NCBI GenBank assembly: GCA_036523795.1
Contig: DATDDN010000010.1
Location: 17,943 to 81,942 of the forward strand
From: 39-52-133 sp036523795
GTDB lineage: Bacteria; Pseudomonadota; Gammaproteobacteria; Burkholderiales; Gallionellaceae
Direction of reading: 5' to 3'
DNA length: 64,000 bases
Shown here: in pieces, positions 8,526 through 16,857 of the stretch
How the letters are laid out: every line of letters starts with the position of its first letter
Numbering within the stretch: the first letter of the stretch is position 1
Notes under the pieces: generated by a model
Database searches by the model: none
The model's input: the letters and a program-made list of their open reading frames with translations, nothing else
What the model was told of the DNA's origin: nothing
Program-made: the position numbers and the translations under genes

Positions 8526-10597
8526 AGCATATTTACCAGCCCTTTAGCTATATATCGCGACCCCTCAATGGATAAGTGATCGTCATTACGATAGAGCATT
8601 TTCCCCTCTTTCATCGCCCAGCACTTGTCGTCATCGCACAATTCTGCCGCTGCATCGTATATTTTGACCGTCGGATAATTCTTAAGAACAGATAGGACCG
8701 TTCGACGGTAATCATCGTTGCGTTTGTTGTACTCTTGCCTTGAAATTGCACATGGGGTTTTCAGTTTAGTCGTAAAGCTTACTGGCCTGTTGCTCTTGAT
8801 GCATAGTGCCGGATCAAAGCCGAGCTCGGGAACATCCAGAACGAAGATTATTTGCTTGTGTTTCGCGATCAGGCGTTGGATGGTGTTTCTCATCGCCATC
8901 TCGAAAATCTGACGGTAGTCAGTGACCTCTGGTCTGTCTTTCAAGGTAATGATTCGTTGCCCTACGTCTTTTTCGTTATAACCCTCGCCCGTGAGATATA
9001 TTGGCCCTCGAGAAGACATTACAACCGTCCTGATCGAACTAGTTCTTTCTACAAATAAAAGTACGCGATTTGTATACTCTACACAACCATCGATCGCCCC
9101 TTTCTCAAATGCGCCAACGTCATAGAATGGCATGCACCCTCCCCGACCAAGATTCAGCACATTTTCTTTCGAGTTGCTAGTTGCTTCGGCAAGCCCAGGA
9201 TACAAATGATTGCTATGTGAATCGCCCACTACAATAATAGTTGGGCGCACATTTTTCTTCGCCTCTACACAATATTCACCTTTAACTCTGGAAAGTTCTG
9301 GATAAGCTTCTCGGCATTGTTCATTATCTGAATATGGCCATCCAAATGGATCATTTTCCTGACTTTCAGCGTTGAGTCTAAATGACAACCCCTCTCTGGA
9401 GAAAGTGTTGTAACCGACAAACCCAACCAAGAAGATCAACACGCACAGAGCAGTTGTTTTGCCCCAGTGCTTGCGCCCATAGCGTATTGGCCTTTCAACC
9501 AGACGATAGGTCAGCCAAGCCAGCAAGAAACTCAATGCAACGCCAGCAATGCGCATACCGATTGAGGGCGTCTCTGATTCAACGATTCTCGCAAATGCGA
9601 GTAGCGGCCAGTGCCAAAGATAGAGCGGATAGCTGATCAATCCCACAAAGACCATCAACCTGTTAGATAGAAACTTTCTATTGCCCCAGGCATCTGGCCC
9701 CGCAAAAATCAGTAGCCATCCCCCCATTACCGGTGCAAGTGCCCACCACCCGGGGAATAGCAGTCCCCTGTTCAGACCGATTACAGCAGACGCGATCAGC
9801 AGCAACCCCAAAATCGATGCCCAATTGTTCAAAGCTGTTTCGCGTTGTGCTGCTGGCACTTGTTGTCGCGAAAATGCCGAATGAAACACCCAGTGCTTCA
9901 GCCACACCGTAAACTGCAAGCGTTTGAATAACTGCAAATAAGCCAGCACTGCGCCAGCCAAGAGTTCCCAAAATCGGGTTTGTGGCAGAAAAAACGTTTT
10001 GACCGCATCTTGCGCTATACCGCCCACGTTCAGGCCAAAAGACAGCACGCCTAGCAGACCCACAACTGTCAACACCTTCAGTCGTAACCGCCAAGCACCC
10101 CAGATAAGGAGTGGATAAACCAGATAGAACTGCTCTTCAATGGCCAGAGACCAAAGGTGCATCAATGGTTTCAGTTCTGAGGCAATATCGAAATATCCCG
10201 CCTCATTCCAGAGTGCAAAGTTCTGCACAAATCCCGCCCCGGCTGCCATGTGCTTTCCCAGCTGTGCAAACTCCTCGGGCAACAGTGTGAACCAGCCAAG
10301 TGCATAGGTCGCTACCAGTACGAGAGTGAGGGCAGGGAAAATGCGTTTAACGCGATGAGCATAGAATTCTAAAAACCTGAAGTCATCTCGCACCAGACTT
10401 TTGAAGATAATGCTCGAAATCAGGAAGCCGGATATGACAAAAAAAATGTCCACTCCCACAAAGCCGCCTGGCAACACTGCAGGGAATGCATGAAAGATGA
10501 CAACAGAAAGAATTGCTACCGCACGCAGCCCGTCAACATCAGGACGATAAACAGGGTGGAAGTTGTGTTCTTGAGTGGTAGAGCTAGTACGTGGCAC
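8516..10597 (-). CDS. Membrane O-acyltransferase (OafA/YrhL type) with C-terminal SGNH domain
   Basis: 693 residues. Residues ~20-390 are an acyltransferase-3 membrane domain with about ten helices: RPDVDGLRAVAILSVVIFH carries the conserved Arg-x10-His type motif and VGVDIFFVISGF follows. After ~410 comes a periplasmic SGNH hydrolase-like domain with GDSHSNH (block I) and NDDHLSIEGS (block V Asp-x-x-His). This architecture is known for O-antigen and peptidoglycan O-acetyltransferases. The start is GTG 10597; no ATG is available before the conserved region. The 3' end touches the IS remnant, but both SGNH blocks are intact, so it is probably functional. It stands alone and is divergent from the next gene across a 184-base gap. 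Confidence 0.9.
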   Translation of the reverse strand: MPRTSSTTQEHNFHPVYRPDVDGLRAVAILSVVIFHAFPAVLPGGFVGVDIFFVISGFLISSIIFKSLVRDDFRFLEFYAHRVKRIFPALTLVLVATYALGWFTLLPEEFAQLGKHMAAGAGFVQNFALWNEAGYFDIASELKPLMHLWSLAIEEQFYLVYPLLIWGAWRLRLKVLTVVGLLGVLSFGLNVGGIAQDAVKTFFLPQTRFWELLAGAVLAYLQLFKRLQFTVWLKHWVFHSAFSRQQVPAAQRETALNNWASILGLLLIASAVIGLNRGLLFPGWWALAPVMGGWLLIFAGPDAWGNRKFLSNRLMVFVGLISYPLYLWHWPLLAFARIVESETPSIGMRIAGVALSFLLAWLTYRLVERPIRYGRKHWGKTTALCVLIFLVGFVGYNTFSREGLSFRLNAESQENDPFGWPYSDNEQCREAYPELSRVKGEYCVEAKKNVRPTIIVVGDSHSNHLYPGLAEATSNSKENVLNLGRGGCMPFYDVGAFEKGAIDGCVEYTNRVLLFVERTSSIRTVVMSSRGPIYLTGEGYNEKDVGQRIITLKDRPEVTDYRQIFEMAMRNTIQRLIAKHKQIIFVLDVPELGFDPALCIKSNRPVSFTTKLKTPCAISRQEYNKRNDDYRRTVLSVLKNYPTVKIYDAAAELCDDDKCWAMKEGKMLYRNDDHLSIEGSRYIAKGLVNMLQP

Positions 10598-10781
10598 GGC
10601 TTTGTTTGTTATTGATTGCTCTGAAGTCCTGCATTCTACTTGCTCTCGTTTGAACTGTCTGTGCGAAGTCGAGAACCCAACCTTTTTCGGGGTATCATCC
10701 TACAAACAGCTCTCTGCCGCAAAATTTAGAACTGAGCGAAAACGCATATCAATATGCCGCCCCTTTTCAGGAGCCACCCTA

Positions 10782-12236
10782 ATGTTTGGAACATCGCGCA
10801 TACAAAATAACCGCCAATTTTTACTGGCTTCTCTAACACTTATTGTGTGCGGTTTCACCTATTTCACCCGCTCTGCACTAGGTGGCTTACTGCCGGTATG
10901 GTCAGACGAATTCTTCTATTACCTCAACGCAAAAAATTTTTTTCTGAACTCAACGCTTGAAGCTGCTTTCACTTACACAGGCCAAGGTTCAATCCTGTTT
11001 CACGCGGACGCACACGGCTTTGCGTATCCTCTACTACATGGAACCATCGCCTGGATTTTTGGTTTTCACCCTCTTAACATTCCACTTACCAATCTTTCTC
11101 TTGTCGCGCTTTCACTATTAATTATATTCTTGTCAGCCAACCTTAAAGCCGAGCAGAAACTGACCATGGCAGTCTGCCTGTCAGGTTTTTTTGTAGTCCC
11201 GTTTTACACATTTACCTACATGCAGGAATCACTGCATCTTTTCTTCGCAACTGTTCTCAGCCTTCTGCTGATAATCATCTACAAAGATGCCCGCCCCAAA
11301 GCCAGAACAATTGTAATTTACCTGCTGATAATTTTGATTGCCGCACTTTTCAGAAATATTTGGCTCTTCTGGTCAATAGGGTTGCTACCACTGGCTACCA
11401 ACAAAAAGAGCCTGTTACTTTACGCGCTAATTTTCATTATATTTTCAGGTATCGCATTCCTTGCCATCAAGCTGCTTTATGACCCTTTTTCCAGCGGATA
11501 TTTCAGCCAACTTACACTGGTCATTCAACAGGGCAACCTCACGTCCATCGCCTTATCCTTAATTACTCACCTATTTACCAACATCAAACTTTATTTCACT
11601 CCCGGTTCAGGACTTACCCTACTCTATTTTGCCGCAAGAACAATAATAGCTTTCGGCACTGCAGGTTTATTTATCCTGTCATATCGCAACAATGATCGGT
11701 TATATCGTGCAGCAATGCTTATCTGCTTTGTCAACCTGGCTCTCCTGCTCTATGCTCCTCTCGAGGGAACACGCTCCATTTCACCGCTGTTTTATCTTGT
11801 TACGATAATTTTCGTGTACCGCAGTCAAGAAACATGGTCCACCACTCTCCTTGTGTTTACTCTCGCTTTGTTGCCATTTACATATCTTCCACTCTCAGAA
11901 GAACTCTCAGAGCGAAGTCGACAATTCAGCAGCTATTATGCAAACACAAGTGCTGTTGCGGCATATGATGCGTTGGCAACCGAGGCAGATGTCAAAGATG
12001 CTCCGTTAGTCTATCTTGCCGAACTGCCAAAAGACTACTCACCTGACTTGCTTCTGTTGCCATTACAAACCACTTCCGGCAAGCCGATAAAATACGCTGT
12101 CAACTATTCAGCAGTTGCCATTAACTTGCGGCGTAATTACGATTTCGTTTTATCAAAAACAAGGCGAAGCGCGGTGGATTTCATGAAAGAGGTAACTAGT
12201 AACTCGTACTGCACACTCTATCGATTGAAAAAATAA
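10782..12236 (+). CDS. Multi-spanning membrane protein, GT-C glycosyltransferase-like
   Basis: A polytopic protein of 484 residues with roughly ten hydrophobic segments, then a short soluble C-terminal region (~residues 385-484). The first extramembrane loop carries an acidic pair, VWSDEFFYY (D42, E43), the layout seen in GT-C enzymes that use polyprenyl-phosphate sugars. ATG 10782 is preferred because CAGGAG lies ten bases upstream; an in-frame extension to 10575 would encode a hydrophilic leader overlapping the divergent neighbour. Base composition is clearly AT-rich. I do not recognise a specific family. It could be a periplasmic glycosyltransferase or an unusual O-antigen polymerase. Confidence 0.75.
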   Translation: MFGTSRIQNNRQFLLASLTLIVCGFTYFTRSALGGLLPVWSDEFFYYLNAKNFFLNSTLEAAFTYTGQGSILFHADAHGFAYPLLHGTIAWIFGFHPLNIPLTNLSLVALSLLIIFLSANLKAEQKLTMAVCLSGFFVVPFYTFTYMQESLHLFFATVLSLLLIIIYKDARPKARTIVIYLLIILIAALFRNIWLFWSIGLLPLATNKKSLLLYALIFIIFSGIAFLAIKLLYDPFSSGYFSQLTLVIQQGNLTSIALSLITHLFTNIKLYFTPGSGLTLLYFAARTIIAFGTAGLFILSYRNNDRLYRAAMLICFVNLALLLYAPLEGTRSISPLFYLVTIIFVYRSQETWSTTLLVFTLALLPFTYLPLSEELSERSRQFSSYYANTSAVAAYDALATEADVKDAPLVYLAELPKDYSPDLLLLPLQTTSGKPIKYAVNYSAVAINLRRNYDFVLSKTRRSAVDFMKEVTSNSYCTLYRLKK

Positions 12237-12307
12237 TCTAGCGCCAGGTGGCTGCAGCAAACATGTTGGTGAATGCTACCCCGCACCACCGCACATTACT
12301 GTAATTG

Positions 12308-12400
12308 TACGGCCTCCTTCTTGAAGCCGCTCTCTTAGCAGCGTTTTCATCTGGCGCAGCCAGGCAGTTACGGCCCCTTAAAGTAGGGAGGCTCTCTTAG
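12308..12400. repeat. Imperfect direct repeat pair
   Basis: Two copies of a ~31-base sequence at 12308-12338 and 12369-12400. Both start TACGGCC and both end GCTCTCTTAG, with divergence in the middle. They lie in the 178-base gap between two convergent membrane-protein genes. Function unknown. Confidence 0.5.
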
Positions 12401-12414
12401 GACGGCCCAATTCA

Positions 12415-13629
12415 CTACCAGAACTTGGCTACTCTAGAAAATTCTGTCAGATGAAAAATTACCCCAGCGAAGACATGCAATCCGAATAGCCTCATGCACC
12501 ATGTAAATTGCTTGTTATGCAAACTCCCTGAGCCCCCAGACTGCTGCTGTCTCAATAAGAATTCTAATGAGACAACAAACAGTATCCACAGGGCAATTTG
12601 ACCACTCCACAAAAAATTACCTTCTATCATGTGCCGACCTGACTCCGCCAATAGATAGGTATAAGAAGCGCCGCCTGCAAAGAGAATCCAAGCAAGTACC
12701 ATGCGCTGCGATTTTAGAACTTGTCGCGCATAACAAAAAAACACTGCGAGGGGGAATAATATTGACAGAAACAGTTTGGGAATTAGCCAATTCGAGTAAT
12801 TTGTCATAACCGCTAGCGGTGCCAGTATGATGTTCCTTTTCTCCTGAACCGTACCCAAAACTTGCTCGGCGCTATAGCTGAACCAATATTGGAAACCCAG
12901 CACGAGCACTGAAGGTAACAAAATTCCATATAAAATTAGAGTTGGAGAGACTTCTCTACGAAAGGTGGGAATAGCCAGTAGCAAAGCCAGCGAAGGTAGT
13001 ATGACAATCGTGAAGCTGGGTTTAGCAAAAGCACAGAGCAGTGTTGTTAGTGCGCAGATTGTCAGTGTTTTTGCGAACTGCCTATCTACGGCTGCATTTG
13101 ACATGACCGCAAATCCAAAGATGAGAAGCGCCAGCGGTTTCAGCAGAAACATTGTCGGACTGTGAACGACATTAATGCCGATGTAGCCGAAATACAGGTG
13201 TTTATCTATTGGAAAAAAAAGCTGAAATGGCGCGACTAATAGAAGTGCGACGCTTAATCTGGCTGCGGCCCATTCCGACACAGCGTACTCTCGCAGCAGT
13301 TTGTAAATCAGCCCCACAGTTGCGCCGATCGAAATCAGCACTACGACGGTGCAGGCTGCTGCGAGACTAATGGGGAAAATCTGCTGCAGCATGATAATGC
13401 TGCCTTGCAGGAGCGGATGTGGTGTTTGCAGAGTATGTGTCGCCAGCATTTTGGCGGCAAAATTCTGATGTGCCAGAAAATCATTTGCCAAAGCTGACAG
13501 GCGATTGACCAGCGGAGCAAAGAGAATTATCGATAATACTGCCACCCCCAAGGTTGAAGGGTGTGCAATTTCCTGACGAGCCTTCACCTGTAAATCGATC
13601 ATTAATTTGTGTAGGTATTTACTCAGCAC
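12415..13629 (-). CDS. Multi-spanning membrane protein of unknown function
   Basis: 404 residues with about ten hydrophobic helices and no sizeable soluble domain. An early polar loop, NDFLAHQNFAAKM (~48-60), and HTLQTPHPLLQG follow the first helix, a pattern compatible with GT-C transferases or polymerases, but no family is recognisable. The start is taken as GTG 13629 with AAGAG upstream; an ATG at 13602 is an alternative. It lies 46 bases behind wecE at the 3' end of the Fuc4NAc-type operon, so it probably acts with it. AT-rich composition, like the gene at 10782. Candidate roles are a periplasmic glycosyltransferase or Wzy-like polymerase. Confidence 0.7.
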   Translation of the reverse strand: MLSKYLHKLMIDLQVKARQEIAHPSTLGVAVLSIILFAPLVNRLSALANDFLAHQNFAAKMLATHTLQTPHPLLQGSIIMLQQIFPISLAAACTVVVLISIGATVGLIYKLLREYAVSEWAAARLSVALLLVAPFQLFFPIDKHLYFGYIGINVVHSPTMFLLKPLALLIFGFAVMSNAAVDRQFAKTLTICALTTLLCAFAKPSFTIVILPSLALLLAIPTFRREVSPTLILYGILLPSVLVLGFQYWFSYSAEQVLGTVQEKRNIILAPLAVMTNYSNWLIPKLFLSILFPLAVFFCYARQVLKSQRMVLAWILFAGGASYTYLLAESGRHMIEGNFLWSGQIALWILFVVSLEFLLRQQQSGGSGSLHNKQFTWCMRLFGLHVFAGVIFHLTEFSRVAKFW

Positions 13630-13675
13630 AACGTACTCTTTTCCTATTTCTCGATTTTGGCCACGAACGAGCCGC

Positions 13676-14815
13676 TCATCCTTGATTGATCAAACCTGCG
13701 ACAGAGCGCGCAATTAGCGCAACGTCATCCTCTCCCATACCTACCCATAGCGGCAGACGTAATAAACGATCTGACAGGTTTTCAGTATTTGTCATGGCGC
13801 CATTTGTTCTGGCATACCGCTTACCTGCAGGCGAAAGATGCAGGGGGACATAATGAAAGACTGAGTGGATTCCTTGTTGCTTCAATCCTTCAATAACTTG
13901 AGTCCGGGTTTCCAGCGAATCAAGCAAGATATAGTACATATGCGCATTATGCTGACAGTCGTGGGGAATAATCGGGCGTCTTAACCTACCCGCGCGTTCC
14001 AATGAAGCAAAGGCTTCATGATACTGACTCCAGACTCCCAAACGACTGGCCGTAATTTTTTCGGCCTCTTCCAGTTGCGCGTAGAGAAAAGCCGCAATGA
14101 CCTCCCCTGGCAAATACGATGACCCGACATCCATCCAGGTGTATTTATCAATCTGCCCGCGAAAGAACTGACTTCGATTGGTGCCTTTTTCCCGGATGAT
14201 TTCTGCGCGCTCAACGAGGGCTTTGTCGTTAACAATTAGCGCGCCACCTTCCCCACTAATCACATTCTTGGTCTCGTGAAAGCTGTAAGCGCCCAGATCC
14301 CCTATACTGCCCAGGGCGCGCCCCTTGTAAGTTGCCATTACACCTTGTGCCGCATCTTCCACCACCTTCAGGCCGTGGCGCTTGGCAATGGACATGATCG
14401 TATCCATCTCACATGCCACACCGGCATAATGCACGGGGGCAATCGCTCGTGTGCGAGGTGTAATTGCCGCCTCAATCAGGCGCTCGTCCAGGTTTAATGT
14501 ATCTTCACGTATGTCCACGAAGACCGGTACGCCGCCCCGCAATACAAATGCGTTTGCCGTAGACACGAAGGTGTAGGAAGGCATGATGATCTCGTCGCCG
14601 GGCTGAATGTCCAGCAACAAAGCTGCCATTTCCAGGGCTGCAGTACATGAGTGTGCCAGCAATGCCTTGCTGCATCCCGTTTGCTGCTCAAACCAGGTAT
14701 GACAACGCTTGGTGAACGGCCCATCGCCTGACAGCTGACCGTTGAAATGAGATTCAGCGATGTAATACAGCTCTTTACCGGTCATGTACGGCTTGTTGAA
14801 TGGTATTTTCATCAT
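13676..14815 (-). CDS. wecE: dTDP-4-amino-4,6-dideoxygalactose transaminase
   Basis: PLP-dependent sugar aminotransferase of the DegT/DnrJ/EryC1 family, 379 residues. It would convert dTDP-4-keto-6-deoxyglucose to dTDP-4-amino-4,6-dideoxygalactose. It follows E. coli WecE (RffA) closely from memory: SCTAALEMAALLLDIQPGDE, MPSYTFVSTANAFVLRGG and GTNRSQFFRGQ all match. The PLP lysine is in SFHETKN. The substrate could come from RmlB and RmlA at 51-53 kb. Two ATG codons in tandem (14815, 14812) overlap the stop of the small transporter gene upstream. With the GNAT gene at 15174 it implies Fuc4NAc synthesis. Confidence 0.93.
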   Translation of the reverse strand: MMKIPFNKPYMTGKELYYIAESHFNGQLSGDGPFTKRCHTWFEQQTGCSKALLAHSCTAALEMAALLLDIQPGDEIIMPSYTFVSTANAFVLRGGVPVFVDIREDTLNLDERLIEAAITPRTRAIAPVHYAGVACEMDTIMSIAKRHGLKVVEDAAQGVMATYKGRALGSIGDLGAYSFHETKNVISGEGGALIVNDKALVERAEIIREKGTNRSQFFRGQIDKYTWMDVGSSYLPGEVIAAFLYAQLEEAEKITASRLGVWSQYHEAFASLERAGRLRRPIIPHDCQHNAHMYYILLDSLETRTQVIEGLKQQGIHSVFHYVPLHLSPAGKRYARTNGAMTNTENLSDRLLRLPLWVGMGEDDVALIARSVAGLINQG

Positions 14816-15177
14816 TACCCTTGGCTCCCGATTGCTACTCCCACCACAATAAAGCTCACTCCAATAATTTTTGGCGAAGTGATGGGCTCATTAAATAACA
14901 TTGCGCTCAATACGATCACGAGAACAAAGGCTAGACTCATAAAAGGATATGCATGGCTCAATTGCAGCTTGGCAACGGCTGCCATCCATGTAACCGATGC
15001 GAGTAGTGCAGCCAGGTAGGCACTAATCACCCAGTAGTTGAGCAGCAAGTGCAGCAGAAACCGGGCTTTTTCTGCACCATCTTCTGGTAAAGCACCGGCC
15101 AGCTGGACTTGCCACTTGATCACAAGCTGGCCATAGACTGTTAGCAGGATTGTGCTCAGGATATACAGATAACTCAT
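14815..15177 (-). CDS. Small EmrE/ArnE-like membrane transporter
   Basis: 120 residues in four hydrophobic helices, the size and shape of the small multidrug resistance superfamily that includes the ArnE/ArnF flippase subunits. SLAFVLVIVLSAMLFNEPI and IIGVSFIVVGVAIG are typical SMR C-terminal helices. The start ATG overlaps the GNAT stop (ATGA) and its stop overlaps the wecE start, so translation is coupled on both sides. From its place between a Fuc4N acetyltransferase and a transaminase, next to an undecaprenyl-phosphate glycosyltransferase, it is inferred to flip an undecaprenyl-phosphate amino sugar. Drug efflux is unlikely in this context. Confidence 0.85.
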   Translation of the reverse strand: MSYLYILSTILLTVYGQLVIKWQVQLAGALPEDGAEKARFLLHLLLNYWVISAYLAALLASVTWMAAVAKLQLSHAYPFMSLAFVLVIVLSAMLFNEPITSPKIIGVSFIVVGVAIGSQG

Positions 15178-15851
15178 TTGGTCAGCCTGTGATAAAGATC
15201 AATGGGGTTGCGAAAGCGAAAACCCAAAGTTGAATAAAGATTCACCACCGCCAGATTGCTGGCTGAAACGGAACTCACCAGTTCAGCATAGCCATAGTCA
15301 AACAGCGCCCTACAAACCGGAGTCCACAAGAATTTTGCCAGGCCTCGACCACGTATAGACTCGGCAACGGCATGCAAGACCAAGCGGTTACTTTCTACGG
15401 CAATGAATCCAACCACTTCACCTCTGTACAACAGGTCATAAACTTTGCCAGCACCATGAAGTTGAGCCAACCAGTTGTCATAGCGCCGGTCAGCCTGCTC
15501 TTTGGGCAAATTGAAGTCGCGGTGAAAACGTCCATGTGCAAATGCACCGTGGCAAATTTCCAATAATTTGTCCAGGGAGACATCTTGTGTAATGCCCACA
15601 TCTGCGGAGTCATATGCCAGAAATCGATCAGCCTTGCAGTAGGGCTCAATCAAAGTGTCGCAATAGTAAAAGCCATACTCATGTAGCAGCTGCTTTGCCC
15701 GCAACGGCTCTGCTCTGACTGTGTAATGCCCCGGCACGCGTGCTGCCACTTCGAGTGATTCAGGTGACAACTCCTTGATCTCATAGGTGTCGATTCCGAA
15801 TACAGCAGCATCCCACGGAGAGGACTTAATATTTGGTGGAAGAGTCATCAA
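15174..15851 (-). CDS. GNAT acetyltransferase (WecD-like, TDP-Fuc4N N-acetyltransferase)
   Basis: 225 residues, the length of E. coli WecD (224). The acetyl-CoA loop is RGRGLAKFLW in the C-terminal half, preceded by the GNAT strand VVGFIAVESNRLVLHAVA, and a late SNLAVVNLYSTLGFRF is typical of motif B. An N-terminal half of weak GNAT character and the SRF-like GRFHRDF segment also resemble WecD. It would acetylate dTDP-4-amino-4,6-dideoxygalactose made by the wecE product two genes downstream. It overlaps the GT2 gene by 26 bases and the SMR gene by 4. Family assignment is firm; the sugar substrate is inferred from neighbours. Confidence 0.85.
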   Translation of the reverse strand: MMTLPPNIKSSPWDAAVFGIDTYEIKELSPESLEVAARVPGHYTVRAEPLRAKQLLHEYGFYYCDTLIEPYCKADRFLAYDSADVGITQDVSLDKLLEICHGAFAHGRFHRDFNLPKEQADRRYDNWLAQLHGAGKVYDLLYRGEVVGFIAVESNRLVLHAVAESIRGRGLAKFLWTPVCRALFDYGYAELVSSVSASNLAVVNLYSTLGFRFRNPIDLYHRLTK

Positions 15852-16767
15852 AAGTAGTGTGTCTGACGATGTACAGGGGGCGACGCTTCACCTCGTCGAA
15901 GGCCTTGCCAAGGTATACGCCCAGAATTCCGAGAATGCTGATGATTATGCCGCCCAGAAAATATATCGAAACAATCAGGCTGCTCCACCCGGTAATCGGG
16001 ATGCCGTGCACCAACGCACGGTAGGCGATGTAGCCGCCATATATAAAGGCCAATGCGGAGACAGTGAACCCAAAATGAATCGATAAACGCAGCGGTTTGT
16101 CCGAGTAAGCGATAATGGTTTCACTCGCCAATTTCCAGAGCTTGCGGAATGTGTAGGACGTGTGGCCTGCGAAGCGTTCATCATGTTGCACATCGATGCT
16201 GCTTGTAGGAAATCCCAGCCAGCTCACGAGACCGCCAAAAAAACGCAGTTGCTCGCGCATGCCCCGGAAGCTCATTACCACTTTGCGCGAGACGATGCGA
16301 AAGTTACCTGTTTCTCCGTCATAATCAATATCGGCCAAATAGCTGAAGACGCCGTAGAACATCCAGGACGCAAGTCGCTTAAGTACGGGATCCTGACGGC
16401 GCCCACGCCTGGCCAGCACAACGTCGTAACCCTCCTGCGCTTTGGCATAGAGACGGGGAATTTCCTCGGGGCGATCCTGCAGATCACAATCCATGACAAT
16501 CACCCAATCTCCATCGCAATAATTGAGCCCCGCTGTGATGCCATAGTGCTGGCCGAAATTGCGACTAAATTGAATACCCTTGATTCGAGCGTCGCGTTTT
16601 GCCAACTCGACAATCATGGGCCACGAACGGTCGCCGCCGCAGTCTTCCACCAGCACAATTTCAAAATCGTTTGTGATGGTCTCCAGCGATGCCTTGAGGC
16701 GTCGGTATAACTCGTCAAGGCAATCCTCAGCCCTATAAACGGGAATTACAACGGATATATGAGGCAT
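15826..16767 (-). CDS. Polyprenyl-phosphate glycosyltransferase, GT2 (ArnC/GtrB-like)
   Basis: 313 residues. The N-terminal GT2 domain begins VVIPVYRAEDCL and has DCDLQD as the metal-binding acidic motif near residue 95. The C-terminal third contains two strong membrane helices (~228-250 and ~262-287). This is the DPMS/ArnC/GtrB design, which transfers a sugar from a nucleotide donor to undecaprenyl phosphate on the cytoplasmic face. Sitting with wecE, an acetyltransferase, an SMR protein and a GT-C-like protein, it is expected to make Und-P-Fuc4NAc. It lies 90 bases behind the 608-residue membrane protein gene and overlaps the GNAT gene. Confidence 0.92.
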   Translation of the reverse strand: MPHISVVIPVYRAEDCLDELYRRLKASLETITNDFEIVLVEDCGGDRSWPMIVELAKRDARIKGIQFSRNFGQHYGITAGLNYCDGDWVIVMDCDLQDRPEEIPRLYAKAQEGYDVVLARRGRRQDPVLKRLASWMFYGVFSYLADIDYDGETGNFRIVSRKVVMSFRGMREQLRFFGGLVSWLGFPTSSIDVQHDERFAGHTSYTFRKLWKLASETIIAYSDKPLRLSIHFGFTVSALAFIYGGYIAYRALVHGIPITGWSSLIVSIYFLGGIIISILGILGVYLGKAFDEVKRRPLYIVRHTTFDDSSTKY

Positions 16768-16857
16768 AAATAATCAACAATTAGTCTATTTCTAAAGCGG
16801 CCCATTGAGAATAATGGGCATCACACCACCAAGCTCAGCAATCCCGCAACTCCTGCG

